A DNA stretch of 64,000 nucleotides from CAJCJE01 sp036494465 (GTDB taxonomy: Bacteria > Actinomycetota > Actinomycetes > Mycobacteriales > Pseudonocardiaceae), in assembly GCA_036494465.1 (NCBI GenBank), contig DASXOJ010000168.1, positions 1 through 64,000 of the forward strand, given 5' to 3'. The translations under genes were made by a program, and so were the position numbers. Shown here in pieces: positions 24,821 to 33,431 of this stretch. The notes under the pieces are model-generated. The model saw only the letters and a list, made by a program, of their open reading frames with translations. It had not been told where the DNA came from and ran no database searches. Position 1 is the stretch's first letter. Every line of letters starts with the position of its first letter.

Positions 24821-25642
24821 ATGGCCAAGCGGGCGCGTTATCTCGACCCCGAAGCAGAGATCGACCTGCGCAAGCTCCGCTACTTCCTGGCGGTCGCCGA
24901 GCGGCTCAACTTCGGCCGCGCGGCGCAGGAGTTGATCCTGGCGCAACCCGCGCTCAGCCGCGCGATCAAGTCCCTGGAACACGACCTCGGCGTCGTGCTG
25001 TTCGACCGCGACCACCACACCGTGCGGCTCACCGAAGCCGGTCGGGTGCTGGTCGCCGAGGCGGACGGACTGCTTGCCAGGGCGGGCGCAGCACGCAAGC
25101 GGGTGCGCGCCGCGGCGGTAGTCCGCCCGACGCTCACCATCGGATTCGCGCCCGGTATCGGCGGGGTGGACGTGCTGCGCCGCTTCGCCAGGGAGAATCC
25201 CGATGTCGACGTCGAGGTGCTCGGCGTGGACGACGACGTGGACGTGGCCTGGATCAGGACCGCTGAGGAGTCCGGTGTGGACGGTATCGAGACCGTCCCG
25301 CTGCACGACGACCCGGACCTGCTCGCGCTGCCGACCGCGCACCCGTTCACCGGCCTGGCCGAGCTGACGCTGGCCGATCTCGCCGCTGAACCCCTGCTGT
25401 GCCGAGACTCGGTGGAAACCACGCTCGACGCGGTCGCCGTCGGCGTCGGGCTCGCGCTGGTGCCCGCGGCGGTCGCGGCCACGCATCAGCGCTCCGACAT
25501 CACTTTTCGCCCGGTCACGGACACGCCTCGTTACCGCGTCGCGCTGTCCGTCGCGCCGGAGGCCCGGCAGCGCCCCGAGGTCGAGGCGTTCATCGGCGTC
25601 GCGGTCCACGCGCACCAGGACAGCGGCGCGCTGGTCGGGTAG
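24821..25642 (+). CDS. LysR-family transcriptional regulator
   Basis: 273 residues. The N-terminal wHTH (about 15-75) reads IDLRKLRYFLAVAERLNFGR, then LAQPALSRAIKSLEHDLGVVLFDR. The periplasmic-binding-like effector domain is somewhat short. It is divergent from the methyltransferase-like gene. The 75-bp gap has a CGTCC-ATC-GGACG repeat that could be its site. It is followed after 14 bp by trpF on the same strand, probably by chance rather than as one operon. The effector is unknown. Confidence 0.87.
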   Translation: MAKRARYLDPEAEIDLRKLRYFLAVAERLNFGRAAQELILAQPALSRAIKSLEHDLGVVLFDRDHHTVRLTEAGRVLVAEADGLLARAGAARKRVRAAAVVRPTLTIGFAPGIGGVDVLRRFARENPDVDVEVLGVDDDVDVAWIRTAEESGVDGIETVPLHDDPDLLALPTAHPFTGLAELTLADLAAEPLLCRDSVETTLDAVAVGVGLALVPAAVAATHQRSDITFRPVTDTPRYRVALSVAPEARQRPEVEAFIGVAVHAHQDSGALVG

Positions 25643-25656
25643 CTAGAGTCGGGGAC

Positions 25657-26340
25657 ATGGCAGTTGTTCCCCGCACTCCGGTCAAGGTCTGCGGCCTCAC
25701 CCGCGAACAGGACGTGGACGCGGCCGTCGCGGCGGGCGTCGACGCGGTCGGTTTCGTCCGCTACCCGCCCAGTCAGCGCTACGTGAGCGCCGAACGCGCC
25801 GCCGAACTCGCGCGCAGGCTGCCGCCGTTCATCACGCCCGTGCTGTTGTTCGTCAACGCCGAACCCGACGACATCGCCGCGACCGCGGCGGGCGTGCCCG
25901 GAGCGGTCATCCAGTTCCACGGTGACGAAACCCCCGAGCAGTGCTGGCTCTCCGCCGGCCACGGCGCCCTCGCCTACCTGCGCGCCGCCCGAATCCCGCT
26001 CGACCCGGACGCGCAGCGCCCCGACCTCGACCGCTTCGCCCGTGACTACGTCCAGGCCCGCGCGCTGTTGCTGGACGCGCACGTTTCCGGTTACGGCGGC
26101 GGCGGACGCAGCTTCGACTGGTCGCTGCTGCCCGACCGGATCGACGCGCACGTCGTGCTCAGTGGTGGCCTCACCGCCGACAACGTCGGGTCGGGCATCT
26201 CCGCGCTGCGCTCACGATGCCGGACGCTCGCCGTGGACGTGAGCTCCGGTGTGGAGGCGAGCAAGGGCATCAAGGACGAACAGAAGATCATCGACTTCGT
26301 CGCCGCCGTGCGCGAAGCGGACGAGAAGGCGGCACGCTGA
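25657..26340 (+). CDS. trpF: Phosphoribosylanthranilate isomerase (TrpF-type)
   Basis: A 227-residue (beta/alpha)8 barrel. Catalytic Cys is in VKVCGLT, the general-acid Asp in LLLDAHVSGYGGGG, and phosphate loops are LSGGLTADNV and DVSSGVEASKGIKD. It isomerises phosphoribosylanthranilate in tryptophan synthesis. Actinobacteria usually do this with bifunctional PriA and lack trpF, so a separate copy outside a trp operon is notable. It is translationally coupled to an amidohydrolase (ATG overlapping its TGA), hinting at a special pathway. Alternatively it is a paralogue acting on a related amino-sugar phosphate. Confidence 0.85.
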   Translation: MAVVPRTPVKVCGLTREQDVDAAVAAGVDAVGFVRYPPSQRYVSAERAAELARRLPPFITPVLLFVNAEPDDIAATAAGVPGAVIQFHGDETPEQCWLSAGHGALAYLRAARIPLDPDAQRPDLDRFARDYVQARALLLDAHVSGYGGGGRSFDWSLLPDRIDAHVVLSGGLTADNVGSGISALRSRCRTLAVDVSSGVEASKGIKDEQKIIDFVAAVREADEKAAR

Positions 26341-27404
26341 TGCGCACGGTCATCAACAACGTTCGCGTCTTCGACGGCGAACGCGTGCTCGACCAGCGCA
26401 CCGTCGTCATCAACAACGACCACATCGGCATCGACCCGGCGGGCGCGCGCATCATCGACGGCGCGGGCGGCACCGTCCTGCCCGGCCTGATCGACGCGCA
26501 CGTGCACGTCGGCACCCGCGAACACCTGACGCAGGCGCTGCGCTGGGGCGTCACCACCATGCTCAACATGGGCGGCTTCGACATCGAGGGATTCGCCGCG
26601 CTGCGCGAACTCGACGGCATGCCCGCGCTGCGCACGTCGCACGCGGCCGCACTGCGCCAGGGCGAGTTCGCCCAGCGGATGGGTTTTCCCGCCGAGGTCC
26701 TGCTGTCCGACCTGGACCAGATCGACGACTGGGTCGCCGAACACGTCCGCACCGGCGCCGACTACATCAAGCTGATCGTGGAGGAACCCGGGAAGCAGGG
26801 CGCGCTCGACGCCGAGGACATCCGCGCGGTCGTCGCCGCCGCGCGGCAACGGAACCTGCTCACCATCGCGCACGCCACCTCGGTCGCCACGACTCGCCTG
26901 GCCATCGAGAACGGCGTCGACTTCAGTACACACGCACCGCTCGACGGCATCGTCGACGAGCAGACCGTACGCGCGACCCGCGCCGCCATCCCGACCTTGA
27001 CGATGATGCGCGAGGTGGCGAAGCTCCGCTATGCGGACAGCGTCGGCGAACACTACGGCTACGCGCGCGACAGCGTGACCGCGCTGCACCGCGCTGGCGT
27101 GCCGATCCTGCTCGGCACCGACGCGCACCCGCCGATGGGCCCGTTCGTGGTCAACCACGGCGAAGCGGTGCACGACGAACTCGCGTTGCTCGTCGAAGCC
27201 GGGCTCACCCCGATCGAGGCGTTGACCGCCGCGACATCAGCCATCGCGGACCAGTTCGGGCTCACCGATCGTGGCCGCATCGCGGAAATGAACCGCGCCG
27301 ACCTGATCCTCGTCGACGGCGACCCGACCGAGGACATCGCCGCCACCCGCAACATCCGGCACGTGTGGTGCGGTGGAGTCGGACGCGACGCGTCAACCGA
27401 TTGA
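26340..27404 (+). CDS. Amidohydrolase-superfamily enzyme (imidazolonepropionase/prolidase-like)
   Basis: 354 residues. The metal-site start is GLIDAHVHVG (HxH). Further residues are Lys in ADYIKLIVEE, His in LTIAHATSV and DFSTHAPLDG, and a final Asp in LLGTDAHPP. The end ADLILVDGDPTEDIAATRNI is typical of this family. It hydrolyses an amide or cyclic amide; the substrate is not evident. Its ATG overlaps the trpF stop by one base, so the two are made together. The start is fixed by that coupling, since longer frames run inside trpF. Confidence 0.85.
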   Translation: MRTVINNVRVFDGERVLDQRTVVINNDHIGIDPAGARIIDGAGGTVLPGLIDAHVHVGTREHLTQALRWGVTTMLNMGGFDIEGFAALRELDGMPALRTSHAAALRQGEFAQRMGFPAEVLLSDLDQIDDWVAEHVRTGADYIKLIVEEPGKQGALDAEDIRAVVAAARQRNLLTIAHATSVATTRLAIENGVDFSTHAPLDGIVDEQTVRATRAAIPTLTMMREVAKLRYADSVGEHYGYARDSVTALHRAGVPILLGTDAHPPMGPFVVNHGEAVHDELALLVEAGLTPIEALTAATSAIADQFGLTDRGRIAEMNRADLILVDGDPTEDIAATRNIRHVWCGGVGRDASTD

Positions 27405-27496
27405 TGCCCTGACGCAGCCGATCGGTTGAGGTGCGCGGGGGTGCTGCGCTGAGAGGCTTCGAACCGACATCAGCCTGCGGGAGATGGGGGTTCGTG

Positions 27497-29113
27497 ATGA
27501 GTCAGGTGAGCCGTCGAGGTTTGCTGGCCGGAGCGGGTGCGGCAGCGGTCGGCGCCATGGGCGCCAGTCTGCTGAGCGCGACACCGGCCACCGGGGCAGC
27601 CGAGATCCCTCCGGCGTTCCCGGCGACGTCGGTGCGGCCGGGGGATCGCCGGTACGACAGCCTGTTGCGCGGTGACAACTTCCGCTTCGTCGGTCATCCG
27701 GACGAGGTGCGGGTGGTGTCGTCGACCGATCAGGTGGTCGCTGCGGTGAACGACGCGGTGCGGGCCGGTCGGCGGGTGGCGGTGCGCAGCGGCGGGCACT
27801 GTTTCGAGAACTTCACCGCCGACCCGGCGATCAGGATGCTGCTCGACCTCGCGCCGATGGACGAGGTCGGTTTCGACGCGCAGCGCCGCGCGTTCGCCGT
27901 TCAGCCGGGCGCGACGCTCGGCCGGGTGTATTCGACGCTGTACAAGGGCTGGGGCGTGACGATCCCGGCCGGCGGCTGCCCGGAAGTCGGCGCTGGCGGG
28001 CACTTCGCGGGCGGCGGCTATGGCCCGCTCTCGCGCCGGTACGGGTCGGTGGTCGATCACCTGTACGGCGTCGAGGTCGTGGTGGTCGGCGCGGACGGCA
28101 AAGCCCGCGCGGTGGTGGCCACCCGCGAGCCGAACGACCCGAACAACGACCTGTTCTGGGCGCACACCGGCGGCGGAGGCGGTAACTTCGGTGTGGTCAC
28201 CCGATACTGGCTGCGGTCACAGGGCACCACCGGCAACGACCCGTCCCGGCTGCTCCCGCCCGCGCCGGCGGAAATGCTGGGCTGGCTGGTCGACTGGGCG
28301 TGGGACGAACACATGACCGTGGCCGCGTTCAGCACCCTGTTGCGCAACTTCGGCACCTGGCACGAGCACAACAGCGCGCCCGGCTCACCGGCCAACGGCA
28401 TGTACGCGGTGCTGCTGGTCTCGAACGCGACCTCGGGCGGCCTGCAACTCGTCGTGCAGATGGACGCGGGTCTGCCGAACGCGCAGGGCATGCTCGACGA
28501 TCTGATCGCCGCGGTGAACGCGGGCTCCGGCCTCACCCCCGCGGTGAGCGCGGGCGTGACGATGCCGTGGCTGCACATGACGACCTGGGCGGGCGACGGC
28601 GAGGGCGGCGACAAGACCACCCGCCGCTACAAGCTCAAAGCCGGTTACCTGAAGCGTTCCTACACCGACGCGCAGCTCGCCACGATCTACAAATACGTGA
28701 CCAACACGGCATTTCCGAGCAGCGGCATGCTGTTCGTCGGCTACGGCGGCCAGGTCCAGGCGGTCGCGCCGGGAGCCACCGCGGTCGCCCAGCGTGACGT
28801 CGTCATGAAAGCGGTGTTCCAGGCCTACTGGGCCGACGAATCCGACGACGCCGCCAACCTCGCCTTCGTCCGCGCGTTCTACCGCGACGTCTACGCGGAG
28901 ACCGGCGGGGTCCCGGTACCGGGCGACGTGAGCGACGGCTCCTACATCAACTACCCGGACAACGACCTCGCCGACCCGGCCTGGAACACCTCGGGCGTGC
29001 CCTGGTCCACCCTCTACTACAAGGACAACTACCCACGCCTGCAACAGGTCAAGGCGAAGTGGGACCCGCACAACATCTTCCACCACAACCTGTCGATCGA
29101 ACTGCCGTCCTAG
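27497..29113 (+). CDS. Exported FAD-linked oxidase, berberine-bridge-enzyme type
   Basis: 538 residues. A Tat signal (SRRGLLAGAGAAAVGAMGAS) is followed by the PCMH FAD domain. Bicovalent FAD sites are visible: His in VRSGGHCFEN and Cys in PAGGCPEVGAGGHFAGGGYG. A BBE C-terminus ends VKAKWDPHNIFHHNLSI. Such enzymes oxidise sugars, alkaloids or polyketides with O2 outside the cell. ATG 27497 follows GGGGGTT. It converges with and overlaps by 4 bp the small monooxygenase gene. The substrate is unknown. Confidence 0.9.
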   Translation: MSQVSRRGLLAGAGAAAVGAMGASLLSATPATGAAEIPPAFPATSVRPGDRRYDSLLRGDNFRFVGHPDEVRVVSSTDQVVAAVNDAVRAGRRVAVRSGGHCFENFTADPAIRMLLDLAPMDEVGFDAQRRAFAVQPGATLGRVYSTLYKGWGVTIPAGGCPEVGAGGHFAGGGYGPLSRRYGSVVDHLYGVEVVVVGADGKARAVVATREPNDPNNDLFWAHTGGGGGNFGVVTRYWLRSQGTTGNDPSRLLPPAPAEMLGWLVDWAWDEHMTVAAFSTLLRNFGTWHEHNSAPGSPANGMYAVLLVSNATSGGLQLVVQMDAGLPNAQGMLDDLIAAVNAGSGLTPAVSAGVTMPWLHMTTWAGDGEGGDKTTRRYKLKAGYLKRSYTDAQLATIYKYVTNTAFPSSGMLFVGYGGQVQAVAPGATAVAQRDVVMKAVFQAYWADESDDAANLAFVRAFYRDVYAETGGVPVPGDVSDGSYINYPDNDLADPAWNTSGVPWSTLYYKDNYPRLQQVKAKWDPHNIFHHNLSIELPS

Positions 29114-29415
29114 CTCACGCCGTGTTCGACGACGTCGCCGTAGGCGGACAGGGGTGGCTTGGCGAGCAGGTCCATGATGCGCGCGGTCTCGGCCTTGTTC
29201 GCCGCGGTTTTCGTCACGGTGTCGTGCGCGGTCTTCGACGTCCACCGCTGGGTGATCCACAGGGTGTCGGGATCGTCGAGAGCGGTGTTGATCGTGTAGT
29301 CCAGCAGACCGGGCGCGTCACCGAGGGCGGCGATGGTGGCGCGCATCAGGTCGACGAGCTCGGTGCGTCGACCGGGTTTGGCGGTCATGATGCCGTGTAC
29401 GGCGAATTCGGGCAT
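29110..29415 (-). CDS. Antibiotic-biosynthesis-type monooxygenase (ABM domain) protein
   Basis: A 101-residue dimeric alpha-beta ferredoxin-like protein: FAVHGIMTAKPGRRTELVDL, then GLLDYTINTALDDPDTLWIT and a C-terminal helix. These act as cofactor-free oxygenases on quinols or as heme or quinone handlers. Its ATG overlaps the upstream ferredoxin reductase stop (TGATG), so the two are coupled. Redox partnership is inferred; a signalling-molecule (autoinducer-type) oxidation is another option. Confidence 0.8.
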   Translation of the reverse strand: MPEFAVHGIMTAKPGRRTELVDLMRATIAALGDAPGLLDYTINTALDDPDTLWITQRWTSKTAHDTVTKTAANKAETARIMDLLAKPPLSAYGDVVEHGVS

Positions 29416-30623
29416 CAGGCGACCGCCGTGGTTTCTGCGGTGTCGAGGATGCGGGCGCGCAGGGTCCTGGTCTGTTTGGGCATGTTCCAGCCGAGCACGC
29501 CGTAGACCCGCGCGCCCCTGCGGTATTCGGCAGTGAACTTGCCCTCAGCCGGGTCGCCGTCGATGTAGGCGAGTTCGGCGTCGGCGGGGAAGGTGCCGTA
29601 TGCCTGGATCTTCACGTCATACTGGTCGGTCCAGAAGTACGGTACGGGCGCGAACGGGGTTCCTTTACCCAGCAACGTATTTGCGGCGGCGAGGCCCTGT
29701 TCGGTCGCGTTCATCCGGTGTTCCAGCCGGATCCGCTCGTCCAGTTGCGGGTGCGGCCAGCTGGCCACGTCGCCCGCTGCGACGATGCCGGGCGCGGCCT
29801 GGAGTTGCTCGTCGCAGTCGATGCCGTTGCCAAGGGACAGGCCGGAATCGGCGAGCCAGCCGGTCGCGGGGATCGAGCCGATCGCGACCAGCACCACGTC
29901 GGCGGGCAGGGTGCGGCCGTCGTCGAGGGCGACGCTGGTGACCCGGCCGCCGACGCCGCTGATGCCCGCGACGCCGATGCTGGTCAGCACCCGCACACCG
30001 TGTGACTCGTGCAGTTTCGCGATTTCGCCGCCGATCGTCGCGCCGAACTGGCGGATCATCGGCGCGGCCAGCGGGTCGACCAGGGTGACGTCGGCACCGA
30101 GTCCGGCCGCGACGGCGGCGGTTTCCGCGCCGAGGAACCCGCAGCCGACGATGACAAGCCGGGTACCGGCGGTGAGCCTTTCGCGCAGTGCGAGCGCGTC
30201 GTCGACGGTGCGCAGGGTGTGCACGCCGCCGAGTTCGTGGCCGAAGGGTAGTTGCCTCGGCGTGACGCCGGTGGCGATGACCAGGCCGTCGTAACCGACC
30301 ACGGTGCCGTTGCCCAACGTCACCTGGCGGGCCGCGATGTCCAGACCGGTCGCAGGCGAGCCGAGCAGCCATTCGGCGTCCAATGTGGACAGCACGTCGG
30401 GTTGGCGCAGGTTGATCTTGTCGCGTTCCCAGGTGCCCGCGAGGATCTGTTTGGACAGCGGTGGCCGGTCGTAGGGCAGGTGCTCCTCGGCGCCGATCAT
30501 CGTCAGCTTGCCGTCGTACCCGGCCCTGCGCAGTGCCTCCGCCGTCGTCAACCCGGCAGCCGCCGCACCCACCACGACCACATCACGCAGTGTTTTTGCT
30601 GACGTCTCCGACATCGGTGCCAT
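29415..30623 (-). CDS. FAD-dependent ferredoxin/rubredoxin reductase
   Basis: 402 residues of the putidaredoxin-reductase type. FAD motif: RDVVVVGAAAAGLTTAEALR, with an Ala variant of GxGxxG. Then LPYDRPPLSKQIL, the NAD motif LVIVGCGFLGAETAAVAAGLG, and GDVASWPHPQL followed by EHRMNATEQG. It passes electrons from NAD(P)H to a ferredoxin serving a P450 or dioxygenase. GGGAGG lies 7 nt before ATG 30623. It is followed by the coupled ABM gene. The nearby P450 is broken, so the electron acceptor is elsewhere. Confidence 0.87.
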   Translation of the reverse strand: MAPMSETSAKTLRDVVVVGAAAAGLTTAEALRRAGYDGKLTMIGAEEHLPYDRPPLSKQILAGTWERDKINLRQPDVLSTLDAEWLLGSPATGLDIAARQVTLGNGTVVGYDGLVIATGVTPRQLPFGHELGGVHTLRTVDDALALRERLTAGTRLVIVGCGFLGAETAAVAAGLGADVTLVDPLAAPMIRQFGATIGGEIAKLHESHGVRVLTSIGVAGISGVGGRVTSVALDDGRTLPADVVLVAIGSIPATGWLADSGLSLGNGIDCDEQLQAAPGIVAAGDVASWPHPQLDERIRLEHRMNATEQGLAAANTLLGKGTPFAPVPYFWTDQYDVKIQAYGTFPADAELAYIDGDPAEGKFTAEYRRGARVYGVLGWNMPKQTRTLRARILDTAETTAVA

Positions 30624-30760
30624 CGCCGGTACCTCCCTCTTGACCAACGATTTGTCCCCAACCAAACGAATGATAGGCCCGATGATGTTCCCGATCCGGG
30701 CGGTGCGTCTTGGATCACCCGGTCCTTCGAGGCGAATTCCTTTGCAAAGAGACGGAATCC

Positions 30761-31579
30761 CTAGCTGAGCACCAGCGACACCACCTCGGCCACGAACGGC
30801 TCGATCTGTTCGGCTCGCGCCTCGTCCGGGAAGGCGTGCCACAACGCGACGCGCCCATGACTCGCGACGAACGCCATGAACGCGGCGCGTCTGCTCGGCA
30901 GTCGTAGTGGATGACCGGCATCGGCGCAGCGGTCCAGCGCGTTGATCAGCTCGACGACCAGTCGGACGATCGGACCTTCGAGGTGCCCGTCCGGTCCGAG
31001 GCGCGGTCTCTCGTTGAGCAGCAACCGGTAGTGGCCCGGATTGGTCAGCGCGAACCGGCAGTAGGCGTCGATCTGCGCGGCGAACCGGCCGATCGGATCG
31101 TCGGCCGGACGCGAATCGCGGGCCCGCACCATCAGCGCGGCCATGCGTTCGGCTTCGTGGTCGACCAGGCCGCCGATGAGCGCGTCCTTGTCCGTGAAGT
31201 GGTGGTAGATGCTGGCGGGCGCGATGCCGACCGCCCGCGCGACGGCCCGCATGCTCAGGCCCTGCGCGCCATCGAGCTCGGCGAGCAACGCGCCCGCCGC
31301 GGCGAGGATCTCGGTGCGCACGCCGCTGTCGGTCGGTGCCTGCCTCGGTCGGCTGGGGCGCGTTGTCGGTGCGTTCGCGGCCGCCTGCCACCAGCGCTGT
31401 CTGCCGCTGTGCTCGGTCTCCACGACCAGTCCGGCGGCGGCGAGCTGGCGCAGGTGGTAGCTGGTCAGACCGGAGGATTCGCCGGTGACCTCGGCGAGTT
31501 TGGTCGCGGTGGACGGACCGGAGGTCTGCAACAGCCGGAGCAACCGCTGGCGGAGCGGATGCCGCAACGGATCCGGCAT
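30761..31579 (-). CDS. Fusion regulator: ArsR-type winged helix plus full TetR protein
   Basis: A 272-residue single frame. Residues 1-70 form an ArsR/HTH_20-type winged helix (LRQRLLRLLQTSGPSTATKL, then ESSGLTSYHLRQLAAAGLV, then a basic wing). After a short Pro/Arg linker, residues 87-272 form a complete TetR regulator (VRTEILAAAGALLAELDG, then VGIAPASIYHHFTDKDALIG, plus an all-helical ligand domain). Two DNA-binding heads in one chain are unusual. The ATG directly follows the stop of the hydrolase gene, so they form one operon. It may bridge two DNA sites or combine two inputs (inference). Confidence 0.85.
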   Translation of the reverse strand: MPDPLRHPLRQRLLRLLQTSGPSTATKLAEVTGESSGLTSYHLRQLAAAGLVVETEHSGRQRWWQAAANAPTTRPSRPRQAPTDSGVRTEILAAAGALLAELDGAQGLSMRAVARAVGIAPASIYHHFTDKDALIGGLVDHEAERMAALMVRARDSRPADDPIGRFAAQIDAYCRFALTNPGHYRLLLNERPRLGPDGHLEGPIVRLVVELINALDRCADAGHPLRLPSRRAAFMAFVASHGRVALWHAFPDEARAEQIEPFVAEVVSLVLS

Positions 31580-32470
31580 CTAGAGACCGGCGATGAACGT
31601 GGACAGTTCGTTGGACACGGCCTGCGGCGCCTCGCGCTGCGGGAAGTGACCCACCCCGTCCAGCAGCACCCGCCGGTACGGGCCGGTGAAGAAGGATTCC
31701 TTGCCCGCCGACGTGTCCGGGTCGTTGCACATGTCCTGCAGGCCGTGCAGCACCAACGTGGGCACCGCGAGTTTCGGCGCTGGCACGAGTTTCGCCTCGT
31801 CCTCGTCGTAGGCGGGATCGCCGGGCACGAACGCCCACCGGTGCCGGTAGGAGTGCAGCACCACGTCGGCCCAGTCCGGGTTGTCGAACGCCTGCGCGGT
31901 CGCGGCGAATTCGGCGTCGTCGAACCAGCCGGACGGCGACCAGTTGTCCCAGACGAACCGGGTGAACGCCGCGCGGTCCTCCCGCACGCTGCGCTCGCCG
32001 CGTTCGGTCGACAGGTACCAGTGGTACCAGTAATTCCGGATCTGCTCGTACGCGAGATGCTGCTTCGGGTCGTTGGTGCCGTAGCCGACCGACATCAGCA
32101 CCAGTCCGCTCGCCACATCCGGTCGCAGCCCGCACGCGTTGGCCACGGCTCGCGCGCCCCAGTCGTGCCCGACCAGGATCGGGGTGCGCAGGTCGAGCGC
32201 GTCCACGAACTCCAGCAGGTCCCGGCCGAGGGCGGCGAGTTGACCGCTGCGCATCCGGTCGTCGGCGCGGAACGTGGTTTCGCCGAATCCGCGCAGCGTC
32301 GGCGCGAGCACCCGGAATCCCGCGTTCGCCAGGTTCTCGCCGACCGTGCCCCAGCCGCGCGGACTGTCCGGCCAGCCGTGCACCAGCACGATCGGCGCCG
32401 AGGTGCTCGGAATCTCGGGCACCCATTCGGCATAGGCGATGGTCAGAGTGGGTGTGTCGACCGTACGCAT
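31580..32470 (-). CDS. Alpha/beta hydrolase (epoxide hydrolase/haloalkane dehalogenase-like)
   Basis: 296 residues. Oxyanion motif HGWPDSPRGW, nucleophile Asp in VGHDWGARAVAN, acid in VLHGLQDMCNDP and base His in VGHFPQREAP. An Asp nucleophile and HGWPxS point to epoxide hydrolase. The cap domain holds several Tyr/Trp (NYWYHWYLST) as in that family. It starts at ATG 32470 (21 bp after the upstream kinase stop) and is followed with no gap by the ArsR-TetR fusion regulator, which likely controls it. Confidence 0.85.
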   Translation of the reverse strand: MRTVDTPTLTIAYAEWVPEIPSTSAPIVLVHGWPDSPRGWGTVGENLANAGFRVLAPTLRGFGETTFRADDRMRSGQLAALGRDLLEFVDALDLRTPILVGHDWGARAVANACGLRPDVASGLVLMSVGYGTNDPKQHLAYEQIRNYWYHWYLSTERGERSVREDRAAFTRFVWDNWSPSGWFDDAEFAATAQAFDNPDWADVVLHSYRHRWAFVPGDPAYDEDEAKLVPAPKLAVPTLVLHGLQDMCNDPDTSAGKESFFTGPYRRVLLDGVGHFPQREAPQAVSNELSTFIAGL

Positions 32471-32490
32471 GGCCCCAGTATCAGGCCGGG

Positions 32491-33369
32491 TCAACCGATG
32501 AGCTCGGCCAAGTTCCGTCGAGCGTCGTCATCGACGGCGTCGGGCGCGGGCAGCAGCGCGCTCAACGCCCAGGCGCGGCCACGTGCCCAGGTCGCGTCGT
32601 CGATGTCCAGCGCGGCCCGGAACAGGTCGCGACCGTGCGGGTCGAGCAGGGTCCACGCGCCGATCAGGTCGACGGCCGGATCGCCGACCGCGAGCGTGCC
32701 GAAGTCGATCACCGCGCTCAGCCGGCCGTCCCGGATCAGCAGGTTGCCCGGTGCCGGGTCGCCGTGCACCCAGACCGGCGACTTCGCCCAGACCGGCGCG
32801 GCGACCGCGTCCGCGTACACCGCGCGCAGCGCGTCGGTGTCGACCAGACCGGCCAATGCCGCGATCCGCTTCTCGATGCGCCAGGCGACGACCGCCGAAT
32901 CGCTCTCGTCGCCGACGCCGACGCCGCGGAAGCCGTTGCTCCACTCCGGCGGCGGCCCGTCGGTCGCGTCGATCGACCACAGCGCGCCGAGGAATCCGGC
33001 CAGATCGGTGGCGGCTTGTTCGTGGTCGGCGAGCGCGGCGCGGCTCGCGTTCTCGCCGGTGAGCCAGGCGTAGACCGACCAGGGGAACGGGTAGCCGTCG
33101 CCCGGTTCGCCCTGCGCGAGCGGGACCGGCACGGCCAGCGGCAGGTGCGGGGCGAGCACCGGCAGCCAGCGCTGTTCCCGGCGGACCTGGCCGACCCACC
33201 GCGAAAAGCGCGGCATCCGCACCAGCTTGTCCTCGCCCAGACGGAAGGTCTTGTTGTCCACACCCGGTTTGCCGACTGGCCTGACCGGCAGCCGCGACCA
33301 CTCCGGGAACTGCCCGGCGATCAGGGTATGCACGAGTTCCGGGGTCGGTTCGATCGGTTCGTCACTCAT
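32491..33369 (-). CDS. Aminoglycoside-phosphotransferase-family kinase-like protein
   Basis: 292 residues. It has the APH Brenner motif WVHGDPAPGNLLI, the metal-binding DFG (VIDFGTLAVGDPAVDL) and an N-lobe with KPGVDNKTFRLGEDKLVRMP. Such proteins phosphorylate aminoglycosides, macrolides or other small metabolites; a resistance role is not shown. It lies 21 bp upstream of the epoxide-hydrolase-like gene and is divergent from an unknown gene. The antibiotic or metabolite target is unknown. Confidence 0.85.
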   Translation of the reverse strand: MSDEPIEPTPELVHTLIAGQFPEWSRLPVRPVGKPGVDNKTFRLGEDKLVRMPRFSRWVGQVRREQRWLPVLAPHLPLAVPVPLAQGEPGDGYPFPWSVYAWLTGENASRAALADHEQAATDLAGFLGALWSIDATDGPPPEWSNGFRGVGVGDESDSAVVAWRIEKRIAALAGLVDTDALRAVYADAVAAPVWAKSPVWVHGDPAPGNLLIRDGRLSAVIDFGTLAVGDPAVDLIGAWTLLDPHGRDLFRAALDIDDATWARGRAWALSALLPAPDAVDDDARRNLAELIG

Positions 33370-33431
33370 CGGCGTTCATGGAAGCCGACAAACCGGTAGG
33401 CCGTCCACCGAGTTTCCGCGACAATTCCCGA

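Noticed and set aside
30911..33073. About 720-codon forward frame
   Set aside because: Antisense to the ArsR-TetR, hydrolase and kinase genes, which all have motifs; no motif in this frame.
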